A stretch of DNA of 64,000 bases from Chloroflexota bacterium (GTDB taxonomy: Bacteria; Chloroflexota; Anaerolineae; Aggregatilineales; Phototrophicaceae): NCBI GenBank assembly GCA_013388745.1, contig JACAER010000006.1, forward strand, positions 186,001 to 250,000, in the 5' to 3' direction. A model generated the notes under the pieces. It saw only the letters and a list, made by a program, of their open reading frames with translations, was not told where the DNA came from and did not search any database. Shown one piece after another: positions 54,129 through 62,520 of the stretch. Both the position numbers and the translations under genes were made by a program. The first letter of the stretch is position 1; each line of letters opens with the position of its first letter.

Positions 54129-55550
54129 ATGCGCGTACCCATACTGTTCTTCCTCATCTTGACCAGTGCTGTGAGCATCGCCTGCGCGCCGCAGTCGCAG
54201 GTGATCCGCGCGACCGTGGCCGCGACACAGATCGGGGCCGGCGCGCCGCTGTATACCGCGACGCCGACCTTCAGCCCGACGCCGACTGTGACTCCTACAG
54301 CGACGCCTTCGCCGACACGCACGCCCACGCCCACGCCCACATCTACGGCGACACAGACGCGCACGCCCACGCCAGTGCCAACAACGGCTTTGCTAACGCT
54401 CACGCCGGCTTCCAGCGAAGGCGCGCCGCCGGCTGTGCCCGCCCTGTCCGCCGGGCTTTCGGCCAGCGAAGGCTGGACTTGCGGCGATTTTCCCTGCGCC
54501 GATGACATCGTCGGCTTTATGCTGCGCATCCAGGTGCCGCCGGGCTTCCGTTTGCAGCATGTGGGGCGTTTTCCCGGCCAGCCGCTGCAAATCACCTACG
54601 GCCCGGATGGCCGCTTATACGCCGCGCTGCTGACCGACGGCGCCCGTAATGGCGCTGTATACGCGATGGACGCAGACGGCAGCAGCACGCTGTATGCCGG
54701 GCCGTTTGTCTCGCCGATCGGGTTAGCCTTCCAGCCGGGCACAGATGTGCTCTATGTCAGCGCGCGCCTGACGCCAACACAGGGCGGCGGCCTGTGGCGT
54801 GTGACCGGCGACGGCCAGATCGAGACTGTCCTGGATAATCTTCCCTGCTGTTTTCAGGTGATCGACAATCAGCCCAACGGCCTAGTCTTTGGGCCGGATG
54901 GCTATCTGTATCTGGGCGTTGGCGCGCTTACCGATCATCTGGAGGCCGCGCCAGAGGTTGCCCGCCGCCAGCCGTTCGCCGATCTCGTGCCTTACGAAGC
55001 GTCGGTGCTGCGCATTCAGCCGCATACCGGCGTGGTCGAAGTCTACGCCGAAGGCATTCGCAACCCCTACGATCTGACTTTTGACGCCGCCGGGCAGTTT
55101 TACGCGACGGATAACGGCCTGCTGAGCGGGCCGGGAGATCGCCTGCTGGCGCTGACGCCCGGCGGACATTACGGCTGGCCATACTGGCGCAATCGCGGCT
55201 GCGCCGACTGCCCCCTGCTGCGCGCCGACATCACTTATCAGCCCGATCTACTGCGCTTCCCGGATTACACGCTCCCGCGCGGTTTGGTGGCGTATACCGC
55301 CATGCAGTTCCCGCAAAATTACTTCAACACCCTGTTTGTCGCGCTGTGGAATGGCCGCGAGGGAGCGCAGCGTATCGTCAATATTGACCCGCGCGCGCCC
55401 AGTATCGGGGCAGAAGGCTATGTGCCGACGCCGTTTGTTACCGGGCTGATTCGCCCGGTGGATGTGGCGCTGGCACCCGATGGCGCGCTGGTGGTCGCCG
55501 ATTTTATCTATGGCCACATCTGGCGTGTGTCATATATCGGCGCGCCATAA
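54129..55550 (+). CDS. Glucose/sorbosone dehydrogenase-like beta-propeller lipoprotein
   Basis: A 473-residue lipoprotein. The signal peptide ends SIAC with the lipid cysteine near 19. Residues about 43-90 are a TPT repeat linker. From about 120 the GSDH/PQQ-like six-bladed propeller begins: VPPGFRLQHVGRF, NGLVFGPDGYLYLGVG, IRNPYDLTFDAAGQFYATDN, then GGHYGWPYWRNRGC and VDVALAPDGALVVADF. Several PQQ- and calcium-binding positions of true sugar dehydrogenases are hard to verify here, so the substrate is open. The ATG at 54129 is preferred over a TTG at 54108. Operon-free, followed by a stem shared with the opposite gene. Confidence 0.85.
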   Translation: MRVPILFFLILTSAVSIACAPQSQVIRATVAATQIGAGAPLYTATPTFSPTPTVTPTATPSPTRTPTPTPTSTATQTRTPTPVPTTALLTLTPASSEGAPPAVPALSAGLSASEGWTCGDFPCADDIVGFMLRIQVPPGFRLQHVGRFPGQPLQITYGPDGRLYAALLTDGARNGAVYAMDADGSSTLYAGPFVSPIGLAFQPGTDVLYVSARLTPTQGGGLWRVTGDGQIETVLDNLPCCFQVIDNQPNGLVFGPDGYLYLGVGALTDHLEAAPEVARRQPFADLVPYEASVLRIQPHTGVVEVYAEGIRNPYDLTFDAAGQFYATDNGLLSGPGDRLLALTPGGHYGWPYWRNRGCADCPLLRADITYQPDLLRFPDYTLPRGLVAYTAMQFPQNYFNTLFVALWNGREGAQRIVNIDPRAPSIGAEGYVPTPFVTGLIRPVDVALAPDGALVVADFIYGHIWRVSYIGAP

Positions 55551-55556
55551 GCCATC

Positions 55557-55585
55557 AAAAAGGACGCCTCCGCGCGGAGCCGTCC
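55557..55585 (-). terminator. Intrinsic terminator of the DUF4397 gene
   Basis: GGACG/CGTCC (55562-55566 and 55581-55585) with an inner CTCC/GGAG stem, and a T-run on the minus strand (A-run 55557-55561). Convergent genes share this spacer, so it may act on both strands. Confidence 0.75.
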
Positions 55586-55611
55586 CGCTTGTCTTGTCCC
55601 CAACAGCGCAA

Positions 55612-57039
55612 TCAGCGCAGTTCGCCGTTGTCCACCAGCACGTAACCCGAACGCACGGTCGAGCCGATGGCCGCCAGTGTATAGTAGTGACGGTTTTCCA
55701 GCGCCAGCGCGGTGAAAGTCAGCAGCACTTGATTGTTATCCTGGCGCACGACCTGAATGGAATAGCGCCCGGCATCGACAGTGCGCGTGGCATAGCCATC
55801 GTTAGCCGCCACTTCGTTCGAGATCCCCAGCGCTGCCGCCTGTCCCGGATACGTCAGCCCGCCAACGATCAGTGTGCCGCCCGCAAGCTGCACATTCACC
55901 GGCGGCGCGCCGACAATACCCTGGAAAATAGTAAGGCGCGCGGTGCCATCTTCAACCGGGCGGAAATCTTCGCTGATCGGCTGAATGCCGAGCGTGTTAT
56001 TGCTTTGCAGGCCGATAGCCGCCAGAGTCACCCAACGGTCTGCGCACAGAGGCGCGCCGGTCGCGCTGACAAGCGCCGCATCCAGTTCGCCGCCGGCGGG
56101 TACGAGCGCTACGTCGTAGTTGCCGGCGGGGATTTCGCTCCATTCGCCGACTTCACTGTAGTCGATGCCCGCAACAGCCAGTTCGTCGTTCAAATAAACA
56201 TCGACCAGCGCGCTGGCGTCGCGCAGCAGCGCGAAATGTGCCGCGCGCACCTGCACTGTGCCTTCGCCCTGACAGGTTTCGGTTTGCAAGTCGAGACTGG
56301 TTTCCCGGCTGGCCGCTGCCAGCAGCGTATCGACATCGGTGACGGTCACGACAGCCTGGGCATCCCCGCCTGTGCCGACCAGCCCGATCAGATAGCTGCG
56401 CCCGCTTGCTAACTCAATCCCATTGACACGCAGCAGCACATTATTCGGGTCGTCGCCGTCCGTGACTTCCAGATCATAGAAGCCAACCAACAAATCGGGG
56501 AGAATCGCGTAGCCGTCGTTAGCGGCAGGCTCGCGCGAGATGCCCAACTGCGCCGCTTGTCCCGGATAGGTCAATCCGCCAACAAGCTGCGGGCCGTTGG
56601 CGACGTAAATGTCCACCGCGCCGACGTCGGGAATGGCGTGAAAAAAGGTCACCCGCGCTTCGCCCTGTCCGACGAGACTGTAATCTTCGCGAATGGGCTG
56701 CACCATGATAGGAAAATCGGGATCATCGGCCACGCCCAGCACAACCAGTGTTGTCCACGCGCCGGCCTCCAGCCCAAAATCGCCCAGTGTGTAGATAGCA
56801 TCTTCCAGCGCCGCGCCCGCCGCCACCATCGCCAGGGCATAAGCGCCCGCCGGCACCTCCAGCCATTCGCTCAGGGTTGCGAATTCAAGCTGCGCCACCA
56901 GCAGCGCGTCGTTGGCGTAGACATCCACAGCCTCATAACCCACCGCAAAATGCGCCACACGGACATGGCTGATATCCTGCGCCGACACCGGCACAACCCG
57001 CAACAGCAGCAAGACACCTATTAAGATCAGCTTGCGCAT
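55612..57039 (-). CDS. Exported tandem DUF4397 protein
   Basis: A 475-residue protein with a signal peptide (LILIGVLLLLRVVPVSA) and two copies of DUF4397 of about 210 residues. The copies share matching blocks: VRVAHFAVGYEAVDVYAN and VRAAHFALLRDASALVDVYLN, and twice a GGLTYPGQAA.LGIS...AANDGYA segment. DUF4397 domains are beta-rich and found in exported proteins; function unknown. The ATG at 57039 has GGAG upstream. It is downstream of the cNMP-binding gene on the same strand with a 70-base gap, so co-transcription is likely. Confidence 0.82.
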   Translation of the reverse strand: MRKLILIGVLLLLRVVPVSAQDISHVRVAHFAVGYEAVDVYANDALLVAQLEFATLSEWLEVPAGAYALAMVAAGAALEDAIYTLGDFGLEAGAWTTLVVLGVADDPDFPIMVQPIREDYSLVGQGEARVTFFHAIPDVGAVDIYVANGPQLVGGLTYPGQAAQLGISREPAANDGYAILPDLLVGFYDLEVTDGDDPNNVLLRVNGIELASGRSYLIGLVGTGGDAQAVVTVTDVDTLLAAASRETSLDLQTETCQGEGTVQVRAAHFALLRDASALVDVYLNDELAVAGIDYSEVGEWSEIPAGNYDVALVPAGGELDAALVSATGAPLCADRWVTLAAIGLQSNNTLGIQPISEDFRPVEDGTARLTIFQGIVGAPPVNVQLAGGTLIVGGLTYPGQAAALGISNEVAANDGYATRTVDAGRYSIQVVRQDNNQVLLTFTALALENRHYYTLAAIGSTVRSGYVLVDNGELR

Positions 57040-57109
57040 AGCTTTACTCCACCAACACAAAAGCGCACAGGAGACTGTGCGCCAAGAATTGAAAAAACTC
57101 ACCCTGCCA

Positions 57110-57595
57110 TTATTCGCTGCGTGTCCAGGTGATCTGCTCACGCACCTGCAAATCGGTGTGGCGAATCTTCATCGCAAGGTCAGCGGCCAGATTACGCATC
57201 AGGCGATAGCCCAACTGGGGATAGGTATCGCACAGCAGCATAAGTTTGTCGCGCGGGATGACAATCAGATGCGTGTCTTCTTTGGCGCAGCGCGCGCCCG
57301 CCGAACGCAGCCCTTCGTCCACCAGCGAGACTTCGCCGAACGATTGCCCGCGCCGCAGCGTGGCGATCGGCACCGGGCCGCCGCTGCTTTCCTTGCCGAT
57401 CACCGACGGGTCAACGACAATGTTGACCTCGCCGCTGGCGATGATGTACAGTTCATTGCCGGGCGTGTTTTCTTCAAAGATGACGTCGCCAGCCTGAAAG
57501 TGGCGTTCGGCGCAGATCGAAGCAACCAGCTCTAGCTGCGTGTTGGTCAGTTCAAAAAATATGTCTGCTTGCTTAAGAACGGTGACGACAGACAT
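57110..57595 (-). CDS. Cyclic nucleotide-binding domain protein without HTH
   Basis: A 161-residue Crp-like cyclic nucleotide-binding domain: FQAGDVIFEENTPGNELYIIASGEVNIVV, then the phosphate-binding cassette RRGQSFGEVSLVDEG, with RSAGARC near 105. It ends soon after the helix (LMRNLAADLAMKIRHTD) and has no helix-turn-helix, so it is unlikely to be a DNA-binding CRP. It may gate another protein. The ATG at 57595 follows AGGAG; a TTG at 57598 directly precedes it. Confidence 0.85.
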   Translation of the reverse strand: MSVVTVLKQADIFFELTNTQLELVASICAERHFQAGDVIFEENTPGNELYIIASGEVNIVVDPSVIGKESSGGPVPIATLRRGQSFGEVSLVDEGLRSAGARCAKEDTHLIVIPRDKLMLLCDTYPQLGYRLMRNLAADLAMKIRHTDLQVREQITWTRSE

Positions 57596-57738
57596 CAAGG
57601 ACTCCTGTTCTATCTACCTGTAGTTACATGGACATCTGGGCGCTGCTCTCTGCCCCTTACGCTTGATTATACTGGCATTTAGAATTCTCTGCATCTTAGC
57701 ACAAGCTGGCGCCTTGTCTATCGGAAATCTGAACCTTA

Positions 57739-57767
57739 TTGATTTCTTCTGACCCTTCTTATATGAT
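57739..57767 (+). promoter_or_regulatory. Putative promoter of rtcB-like gene
   Basis: TTGATT at 57739-57744 and TATGAT at 57762-57767 with a 17-base spacer. It is 31 bases before the ATG. Confidence 0.55.
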
Positions 57768-57797
57768 ACAGACAGTTTTGGAGACAGGGGTTCCACA

Positions 57798-59024
57798 ATG
57801 TCACAGGAAATGTTGCGTCCCAAACCGCTGCCCTATCGGGTGTGGGGCGAGCAGTACATCGACGCGGCTTCGCGCACGCAGATGGACGCCGCGATGCGCC
57901 TCCCAGTGAGCGTGGCGGGGGCGCTGATGCCCGACGCGCATGTTGGCTATGGCTTGCCGATCGGCGGCGTGCTGGCGGTCGAAAACGCCGTCATTCCGTA
58001 TGCGGTGGGGGTTGATATTGCCTGCCGTGTGCGCGTCACGATTTTTGATGTCTCGGCCAGCGTTATCAAGCAAAAATTGGCGCAGTTCAAAAAAGCCCTG
58101 CAAAGCGAAACCAAATTCGGCGCGGGCGGCAAGTGGGAACGCCATGAACGCCCCGATCACGCAGTACTGGAAGACCGCGACTGGCAGGCCACGCCGCTGC
58201 TGCGTTCGCTGCAAAGCAAAGCCTATGACCAGCTTGGCACTTCCGGCTCTGGCAACCATTTTGTCGATTGGTGCGAACTGACCTTGGAAACGGACAGCGC
58301 CGATCTGGGGTTGAAGGCCGGCATGTACCTGGCGTTGATGTCGCACAGTGGTTCGCGCGGCGTCGGCTACCAGATCGCCGAACATTATTCCAAGCTGGCG
58401 CAGCAGATGCATCCGACACTGGACAAAAGCGTGCGCCACCTGGCCTGGTTTCCCATGACCTGGCACGAAGGCCAGGAATACTGGCTGGCGATGAATTTGG
58501 CCGGGCGCTTTGCCCACGCCAATCATGAGGTGATTCATCAGAAATTGGCGCGCGCTGTCGGCTATAAGCCCGCCGCTGTGATCGAGAACCACCACAATTT
58601 TAGCTGGCTGGAAAACATCCCCGCGCCGGCGGGTTTCGGCACGGGGGAACGCGCGGTCTACGTGCATCGCAAAGGCGCGACCCCGGCGGGCAAAGGCGTG
58701 CTGGGCGTGATTCCCGGCTCGATGGCCGACGCGGGCTATATCGTGCGCGGCAAGGGCAAGGACGAAGCGCTGAATTCGGCCGCGCATGGTGCGGGACGGC
58801 AGATGAGCCGGCGGCAGGCGCTGCAAAGCATCACCAAAACCGAGCGCGATCACTACCTGAAAGCGCGCGGGGTGACTCTGCTGGGCGGCGGCCTGGACGA
58901 AGCGCCGCAGGCCTATAAACCGGTCGATCAGGTTATCGAAGCGCAGCTTGATCTGGTCGATCTTATCGCCAAAATCAAGCCGGTGATCGTCAAAATGGCT
59001 TCCGACCGCGGCGGCGATATATAA
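57798..59024 (+). CDS. RtcB-family RNA ligase
   Basis: A 408-residue RtcB. RtcB joins RNA 2',3'-cyclic phosphate or 3'-phosphate ends to 5'-OH using GTP and Mn2+. Key residues are in order: PDAHVGYGLPIGG, D73 and C76 in GVDIACRVRV, GSGNHFVDW, SHSGSRGVG, ENHHNFSW, and the guanylylated histidine in AAHGAGRQMSR. The cysteine-motif reads GVDIACRV instead of the common GVDIGCG(M/V), marking a divergent paralogue. No RtcA or regulator (RtcR) is adjacent. It has its own promoter and a downstream stem at 59031-59049. Confidence 0.88.
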   Translation: MSQEMLRPKPLPYRVWGEQYIDAASRTQMDAAMRLPVSVAGALMPDAHVGYGLPIGGVLAVENAVIPYAVGVDIACRVRVTIFDVSASVIKQKLAQFKKALQSETKFGAGGKWERHERPDHAVLEDRDWQATPLLRSLQSKAYDQLGTSGSGNHFVDWCELTLETDSADLGLKAGMYLALMSHSGSRGVGYQIAEHYSKLAQQMHPTLDKSVRHLAWFPMTWHEGQEYWLAMNLAGRFAHANHEVIHQKLARAVGYKPAAVIENHHNFSWLENIPAPAGFGTGERAVYVHRKGATPAGKGVLGVIPGSMADAGYIVRGKGKDEALNSAAHGAGRQMSRRQALQSITKTERDHYLKARGVTLLGGGLDEAPQAYKPVDQVIEAQLDLVDLIAKIKPVIVKMASDRGGDI

Positions 59025-59030
59025 CGAAAG

Positions 59031-59049
59031 CGCCCGGGACACAGCGGGC
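59031..59049 (+). terminator. Stem after the rtcB-like gene
   Basis: CGCCCG (59031-59036) pairs with CGGGCG (59044-59049). No T-run follows, so termination efficiency is doubtful. Confidence 0.4.
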
Positions 59050-59204
59050 GGCGTCACGCAGTCGCTTTTAGCGCACGCACGGCACGCAGCCTTACCCACT
59101 TATTGAGCTGTTTCTTTGCGCCTCCGCCCACGTCTTACCTGCATCATCGTATTCTAACGGCCAGCGGCCCTGAGCAGGGGTAGTGTCTAAGGATTCGAAA
59201 AAGC

Positions 59205-59232
59205 ATGACATACCGCCCGAACGATCTATAAT
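59205..59232 (+). promoter_or_regulatory. Putative promoter of the CoA-transferase gene
   Basis: ATGACA at 59205-59210 and TATAAT at 59227-59232 with a 16-base spacer, 53 bases before the ATG. Confidence 0.5.
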
Positions 59233-59284
59233 CATAGGCAGCAGCCCCGCTGTGGCGCGCTGCTGTATACACTGCGGTGAACCT

Positions 59285-60097
59285 ATGGACTTCACGATTG
59301 ACGAGCTGATTTCGGTGTGTATCGCGCGGCAGGTGGTGGACGGCGAGGTGCTGGCGCAGGGTATCAACACGCCGCTGGTGATGGCCGGGCTGATCCTGGC
59401 GAAATGCACGCACGCCCCGAACGTACGCTTCGCCTCGGCCATCGGTCAGGGCTTGTGTCAGGAATGGGGCGCGCTCGGTGTGGGGCGCAGCGAAGACATG
59501 TGGCTGGGCAAAGCGCTGCTCAACGTCGGCTTTGCGGTGGCGGCGGCGGATATGCTGCCCAAATTTCATCCCAAAGAATTTTTTCGTCCGGCGCAGGTTG
59601 ATGCCTGCGGCAATTTTAACAATATCGCATTTGGCAAAGACTACCAGCGCCCGCGAATGCGTTTGCCGGGCAGCGGCGGCATCCCCGATGTCAGCGTGAA
59701 CCACGAGCAGATTTATCTGTATGTGCCGCGTCATTCGCGCGTGACATTTGTCGAGCAGTTGGATTTTGTCAGCGGGCTGGGGCATGCGCCGCAGCGCCGG
59801 CGGGGGCACGGGCCGCGCTACCTTATCAGCGATCTGGGACAGTTCGATTGGCACGACGGGCACATCCGTTTGCTGAGCTATCATCCCGGCGTGAGTATCG
59901 ATCACATCGCCAAAAAAACAGGCTTCGCGCTGGCGATCGCGCCCGATGTCCACGAAACGCCGCCGCCCAGCGCGGCAGAAATCCGCCTGCTGCGTGAGGA
60001 AATCGACCCATTGGGCGTGCGCAAGCTGGAAACGCTCGGCGGCGGCGCGCGTAAAGACCTGCTGCGCACGATTTTGCAGCGTGAAGGTGCCTGGTGA
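59285..60097 (+). CDS. CoA-transferase family I, GctB/beta-like subunit
   Basis: About 270 residues. The EWGALGVGRSEDMWLGKALLN, DACGNFNNIAFG and LPGSGGIPDVSVNHEQ blocks match the beta subunit of glutaconate-type CoA-transferases, with a glycine-rich CoA-binding GSGG. The usual partner alpha subunit (GctA) is not adjacent: the gene before it is rtcB-like and the one after is a glycosyltransferase. Either the alpha subunit is encoded elsewhere or this is a lone family member with another role. ATG at 59285 lacks a good ribosome binding site; the in-frame start at 59183 lies upstream of the promoter. Its last codons are within a 40-bp repeat. Confidence 0.8.
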   Translation: MDFTIDELISVCIARQVVDGEVLAQGINTPLVMAGLILAKCTHAPNVRFASAIGQGLCQEWGALGVGRSEDMWLGKALLNVGFAVAAADMLPKFHPKEFFRPAQVDACGNFNNIAFGKDYQRPRMRLPGSGGIPDVSVNHEQIYLYVPRHSRVTFVEQLDFVSGLGHAPQRRRGHGPRYLISDLGQFDWHDGHIRLLSYHPGVSIDHIAKKTGFALAIAPDVHETPPPSAAEIRLLREEIDPLGVRKLETLGGGARKDLLRTILQREGAW

Positions 60098-60190
60098 AGC
60101 GCCTCTAGAATGTTCCCTTGCGCTGCCCTCAACGTGCTGACGGTCAAAAAAGCGTGAAGGTGCCTGGTGAAGCGCCTCTAGAATGTTCCC
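60078..60190. repeat. 40-bp perfect direct repeat around the CoA-transferase stop
   Basis: Two identical 40-base copies lie at 60078-60117 and 60151-60190, separated by 33 bases. The unit runs from AGCGTGAAGGTG to AGAATGTTCCC. The first copy contains the last codons and TGA of the CoA-transferase gene, and the second copies them downstream. Origin by tandem duplication of 73 bases is likely. Confidence 0.9.
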
Positions 60191-60213
60191 CGACCAGCGG
60201 CTATACTGGCGCT

Positions 60214-61299
60214 ATGATACACATCGGCATTGACGCGCGCTTAAATGATTATCGCGTCGGCGGCATCAGCACCTACACGCGCGAGCTGATCGCCGCGCTG
60301 GAAAAGCTGGATAGCGCCGGGCGCTATACGGTGTTCCACAGCCGCAAAGCACGCGCCGCGCTGGTGACGCGCTTCGCCAGCGCGCAGTTATGGACGCCGT
60401 GCCATCATCGCATCGAGCGCTTGGCGCTTTCGCTGGAACTGGCGCGCTTCCGGCTGGATGTGCTGCACAGCCCGGATTTTATCCCCCCGCTGGGCGGTGC
60501 GAAACGCTATGTGATTACGGTGCATGATCTGGCCTTTTTGCTCTATCCGCAGTTCATGACCGCCGAAAGCCGGCGCTACTACAACGCCCAGATACAGCGC
60601 GCCGTAAAGCAGGCCGATCACATCCTGGCCGTCAGCGCTTCGACGAAAAACGATCTGGTGACGCTGTTGAACGTGCCGCCGCAAAAAATCACGGTGCAGC
60701 TTGAAGGTGTAGACGCGCAGTTCACGCCGCAGCCGCCGGAAATCACCGCCCGTGTGCGCCAGAAATACGCGCTGCCGGAACGTTATTTTGTATTTGTCAG
60801 CACGCTTGAACCGCGCAAAAATATTCAGGGCTTATTGCAAAGTTACGCCCAATTGCGCGCGCGCCGCAAAGACGCGCCGCCGCTGCTGCTGGTGGGCAAA
60901 CGCGGCTGGCTGTTCGATATCGCGCAGATCAAGGCCGAAGGCGTGCTCTGGCGCGAAGACGTGACATACAGCGATTTGCCTGCCGTTTATTCGATGGCTG
61001 TAGCGCTGGTCATGCCGTCGTTTTACGAGGGCTTCGGCCTGCCCGCGCTGGAAGCGATGGCCTGCGGCACCGTGCCGGTTGTCAGCAATCGTTCGTCGCT
61101 GCCCGAAGTCGTCGGAGAAGTCGGTTTACAGATCGACCCGGACGACACGGTGGCGCTGACTGGCGCGCTGGAACATGTTTTGGACGATGTCACCTGGTAC
61201 GAAAACATGCGCCGTGCGGCGCGGGCGCGGGCGCGCCTGTTTACATGGGAACATGCTGCGCAGGTCGCCATGCATGTCTATCACACTGCACTACAATGA
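60214..61299 (+). CDS. Glycosyltransferase family 4 (first)
   Basis: A 361-residue GT-B enzyme. The N-terminal Rossmann lobe starts IHIGIDARLNDYRVGGIST; the donor-binding lobe has FVSTLEPRKNIQG and the family motif with two glutamates in SFYEGFGLPALEAMACG. Retaining glycosyl transfer from a nucleotide sugar is expected; the sugar and acceptor cannot be told. The ATG at 60214 has no clear ribosome binding site, and upstream in-frame starts enter the 40-bp repeat. It heads a run of three glycosyltransferases (GT4, GT4, GT9). Confidence 0.9.
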   Translation: MIHIGIDARLNDYRVGGISTYTRELIAALEKLDSAGRYTVFHSRKARAALVTRFASAQLWTPCHHRIERLALSLELARFRLDVLHSPDFIPPLGGAKRYVITVHDLAFLLYPQFMTAESRRYYNAQIQRAVKQADHILAVSASTKNDLVTLLNVPPQKITVQLEGVDAQFTPQPPEITARVRQKYALPERYFVFVSTLEPRKNIQGLLQSYAQLRARRKDAPPLLLVGKRGWLFDIAQIKAEGVLWREDVTYSDLPAVYSMAVALVMPSFYEGFGLPALEAMACGTVPVVSNRSSLPEVVGEVGLQIDPDDTVALTGALEHVLDDVTWYENMRRAARARARLFTWEHAAQVAMHVYHTALQ

Positions 61300-61305
61300 G
61301 GGACG

Positions 61306-62520
61306 ATGCGAGTTCTGATGCTGACGGGCAGTTTGCCCTACCCACCGCTGCAAGGTGGCGCGTTACGCAGTTTTGGTATTGTACACGGCCTGCACGCCGC
61401 CGGGCATGAGGTCGTGCTGTTGAGCTTCCACGAAGGCGCGCTCAACGGCAGCACACCGCTCACGCAGTACTGCGCGCATATCGAGACTGTGCCGCCGCCG
61501 CGCCGCCGCCTGAGACAACGTCTGCGCGATCTGCTGCTCAGCGGGCAGGCCGACATCGCCCGCCGCCTGTACAGCCATGAGCTGGCGCGCTGCCTGCAAG
61601 CGCTGCTGGGCGAGCAGGAATTTGATCTGGTGCAGGCCGAGGGACTGGAGATGGCCTGCTACCTGCCGCTGGCGCGCGCGGCTGCCCCGCAGGCGCGTTT
61701 GTGTTACGACGCTTTCAACGCCGAGTACGCGCTGCAACAGGAGATGGGGCGCATCGACCGCGCCGACAGCGGACGTTGGCCGGCAGCGCTGTATTCGCTG
61801 CTGCAAGTGCCGCGTATTCGCGCGTTTGAGCAGCGCATCTGTTGTTTAGCCGATCTGGTGATCGCCGTCTCGCCCGAAGACGCGGCGGCGCTGCAAACGC
61901 TGTGCCCGGAAAAAGAGATCCCGGTGCTGCCCAACGGTATTTTTGTCGAACGGTATACATCGAGCAGCGCGCAGCTAGAACTGGGCGAAGCGGCGCTGGT
62001 CTTCACCGGCACGATGGACTACCGCCCCAATGTCGATGCTATGCTGTGGTTCGTCAAACAAGTGCTGCCGCTGGTTCAGGCGCGCGTGCCGGAAGCGCAG
62101 CTTTATATCGTCGGCCAGAAGCCTCATAACCGTCTGACGGCCCTGCGCGAAACGGCCGGCGTGCATCTGACCGGGCGCGTGCCGCAAGTGCAGCCCTATC
62201 TGCACAGCGCAGCAGTATATGTCGCGCCGCTGCGCATGGGCGGCGGTACCCGCCTGAAGATCATGGAAGCAATGGCCGCCGGCTGCGCCATTGTCGCCAC
62301 ACACACCGCCGCTTCCGGCCTGCATCCCCAAGCCAAACGCGCACTGCTGCTGGCCGATTCCGCCGCAGAGATGGCGCAAACCATCCTAACGCTGCTGGAA
62401 GATGAAGCAAAACGGCAGATGTTGGGGGCAGAGGCGCGCCGCAGTGTCGCCGCCTACTACGATTGGTCGGTGCTGATCCCGCAGTTACTAGCGCTTTATG
62501 GCCGGGAACGTGTCGAATAA
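61306..62520 (+). CDS. Glycosyltransferase family 4 (second)
   Basis: A 404-residue GT-B enzyme starting MRVLMLTGSLPYPPLQGGALRS. The C-terminal donor lobe carries FTGTMDYRPNVDAMLWF and APLRMGGGTRLKIMEAMAAGCAIV, the GGGT...E form seen in many GT4 enzymes of polysaccharide synthesis. Seven bases separate it from the first GT4, and its end overlaps the start of the GT9 gene by 23 bases, so the three are an operon. Confidence 0.9.
   Translation: MRVLMLTGSLPYPPLQGGALRSFGIVHGLHAAGHEVVLLSFHEGALNGSTPLTQYCAHIETVPPPRRRLRQRLRDLLLSGQADIARRLYSHELARCLQALLGEQEFDLVQAEGLEMACYLPLARAAAPQARLCYDAFNAEYALQQEMGRIDRADSGRWPAALYSLLQVPRIRAFEQRICCLADLVIAVSPEDAAALQTLCPEKEIPVLPNGIFVERYTSSSAQLELGEAALVFTGTMDYRPNVDAMLWFVKQVLPLVQARVPEAQLYIVGQKPHNRLTALRETAGVHLTGRVPQVQPYLHSAAVYVAPLRMGGGTRLKIMEAMAAGCAIVATHTAASGLHPQAKRALLLADSAAEMAQTILTLLEDEAKRQMLGAEARRSVAAYYDWSVLIPQLLALYGRERVE

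Noticed and set aside
54264-54400. Second repeat tract that resembles a satellite
   Set aside because: It encodes the TPT linker of the sugar-dehydrogenase-like lipoprotein.
60118-60213. Upstream extension of the first GT4 gene
   Set aside because: It would begin inside the 40-bp repeat region and add 32 residues before the normal GT4 start.
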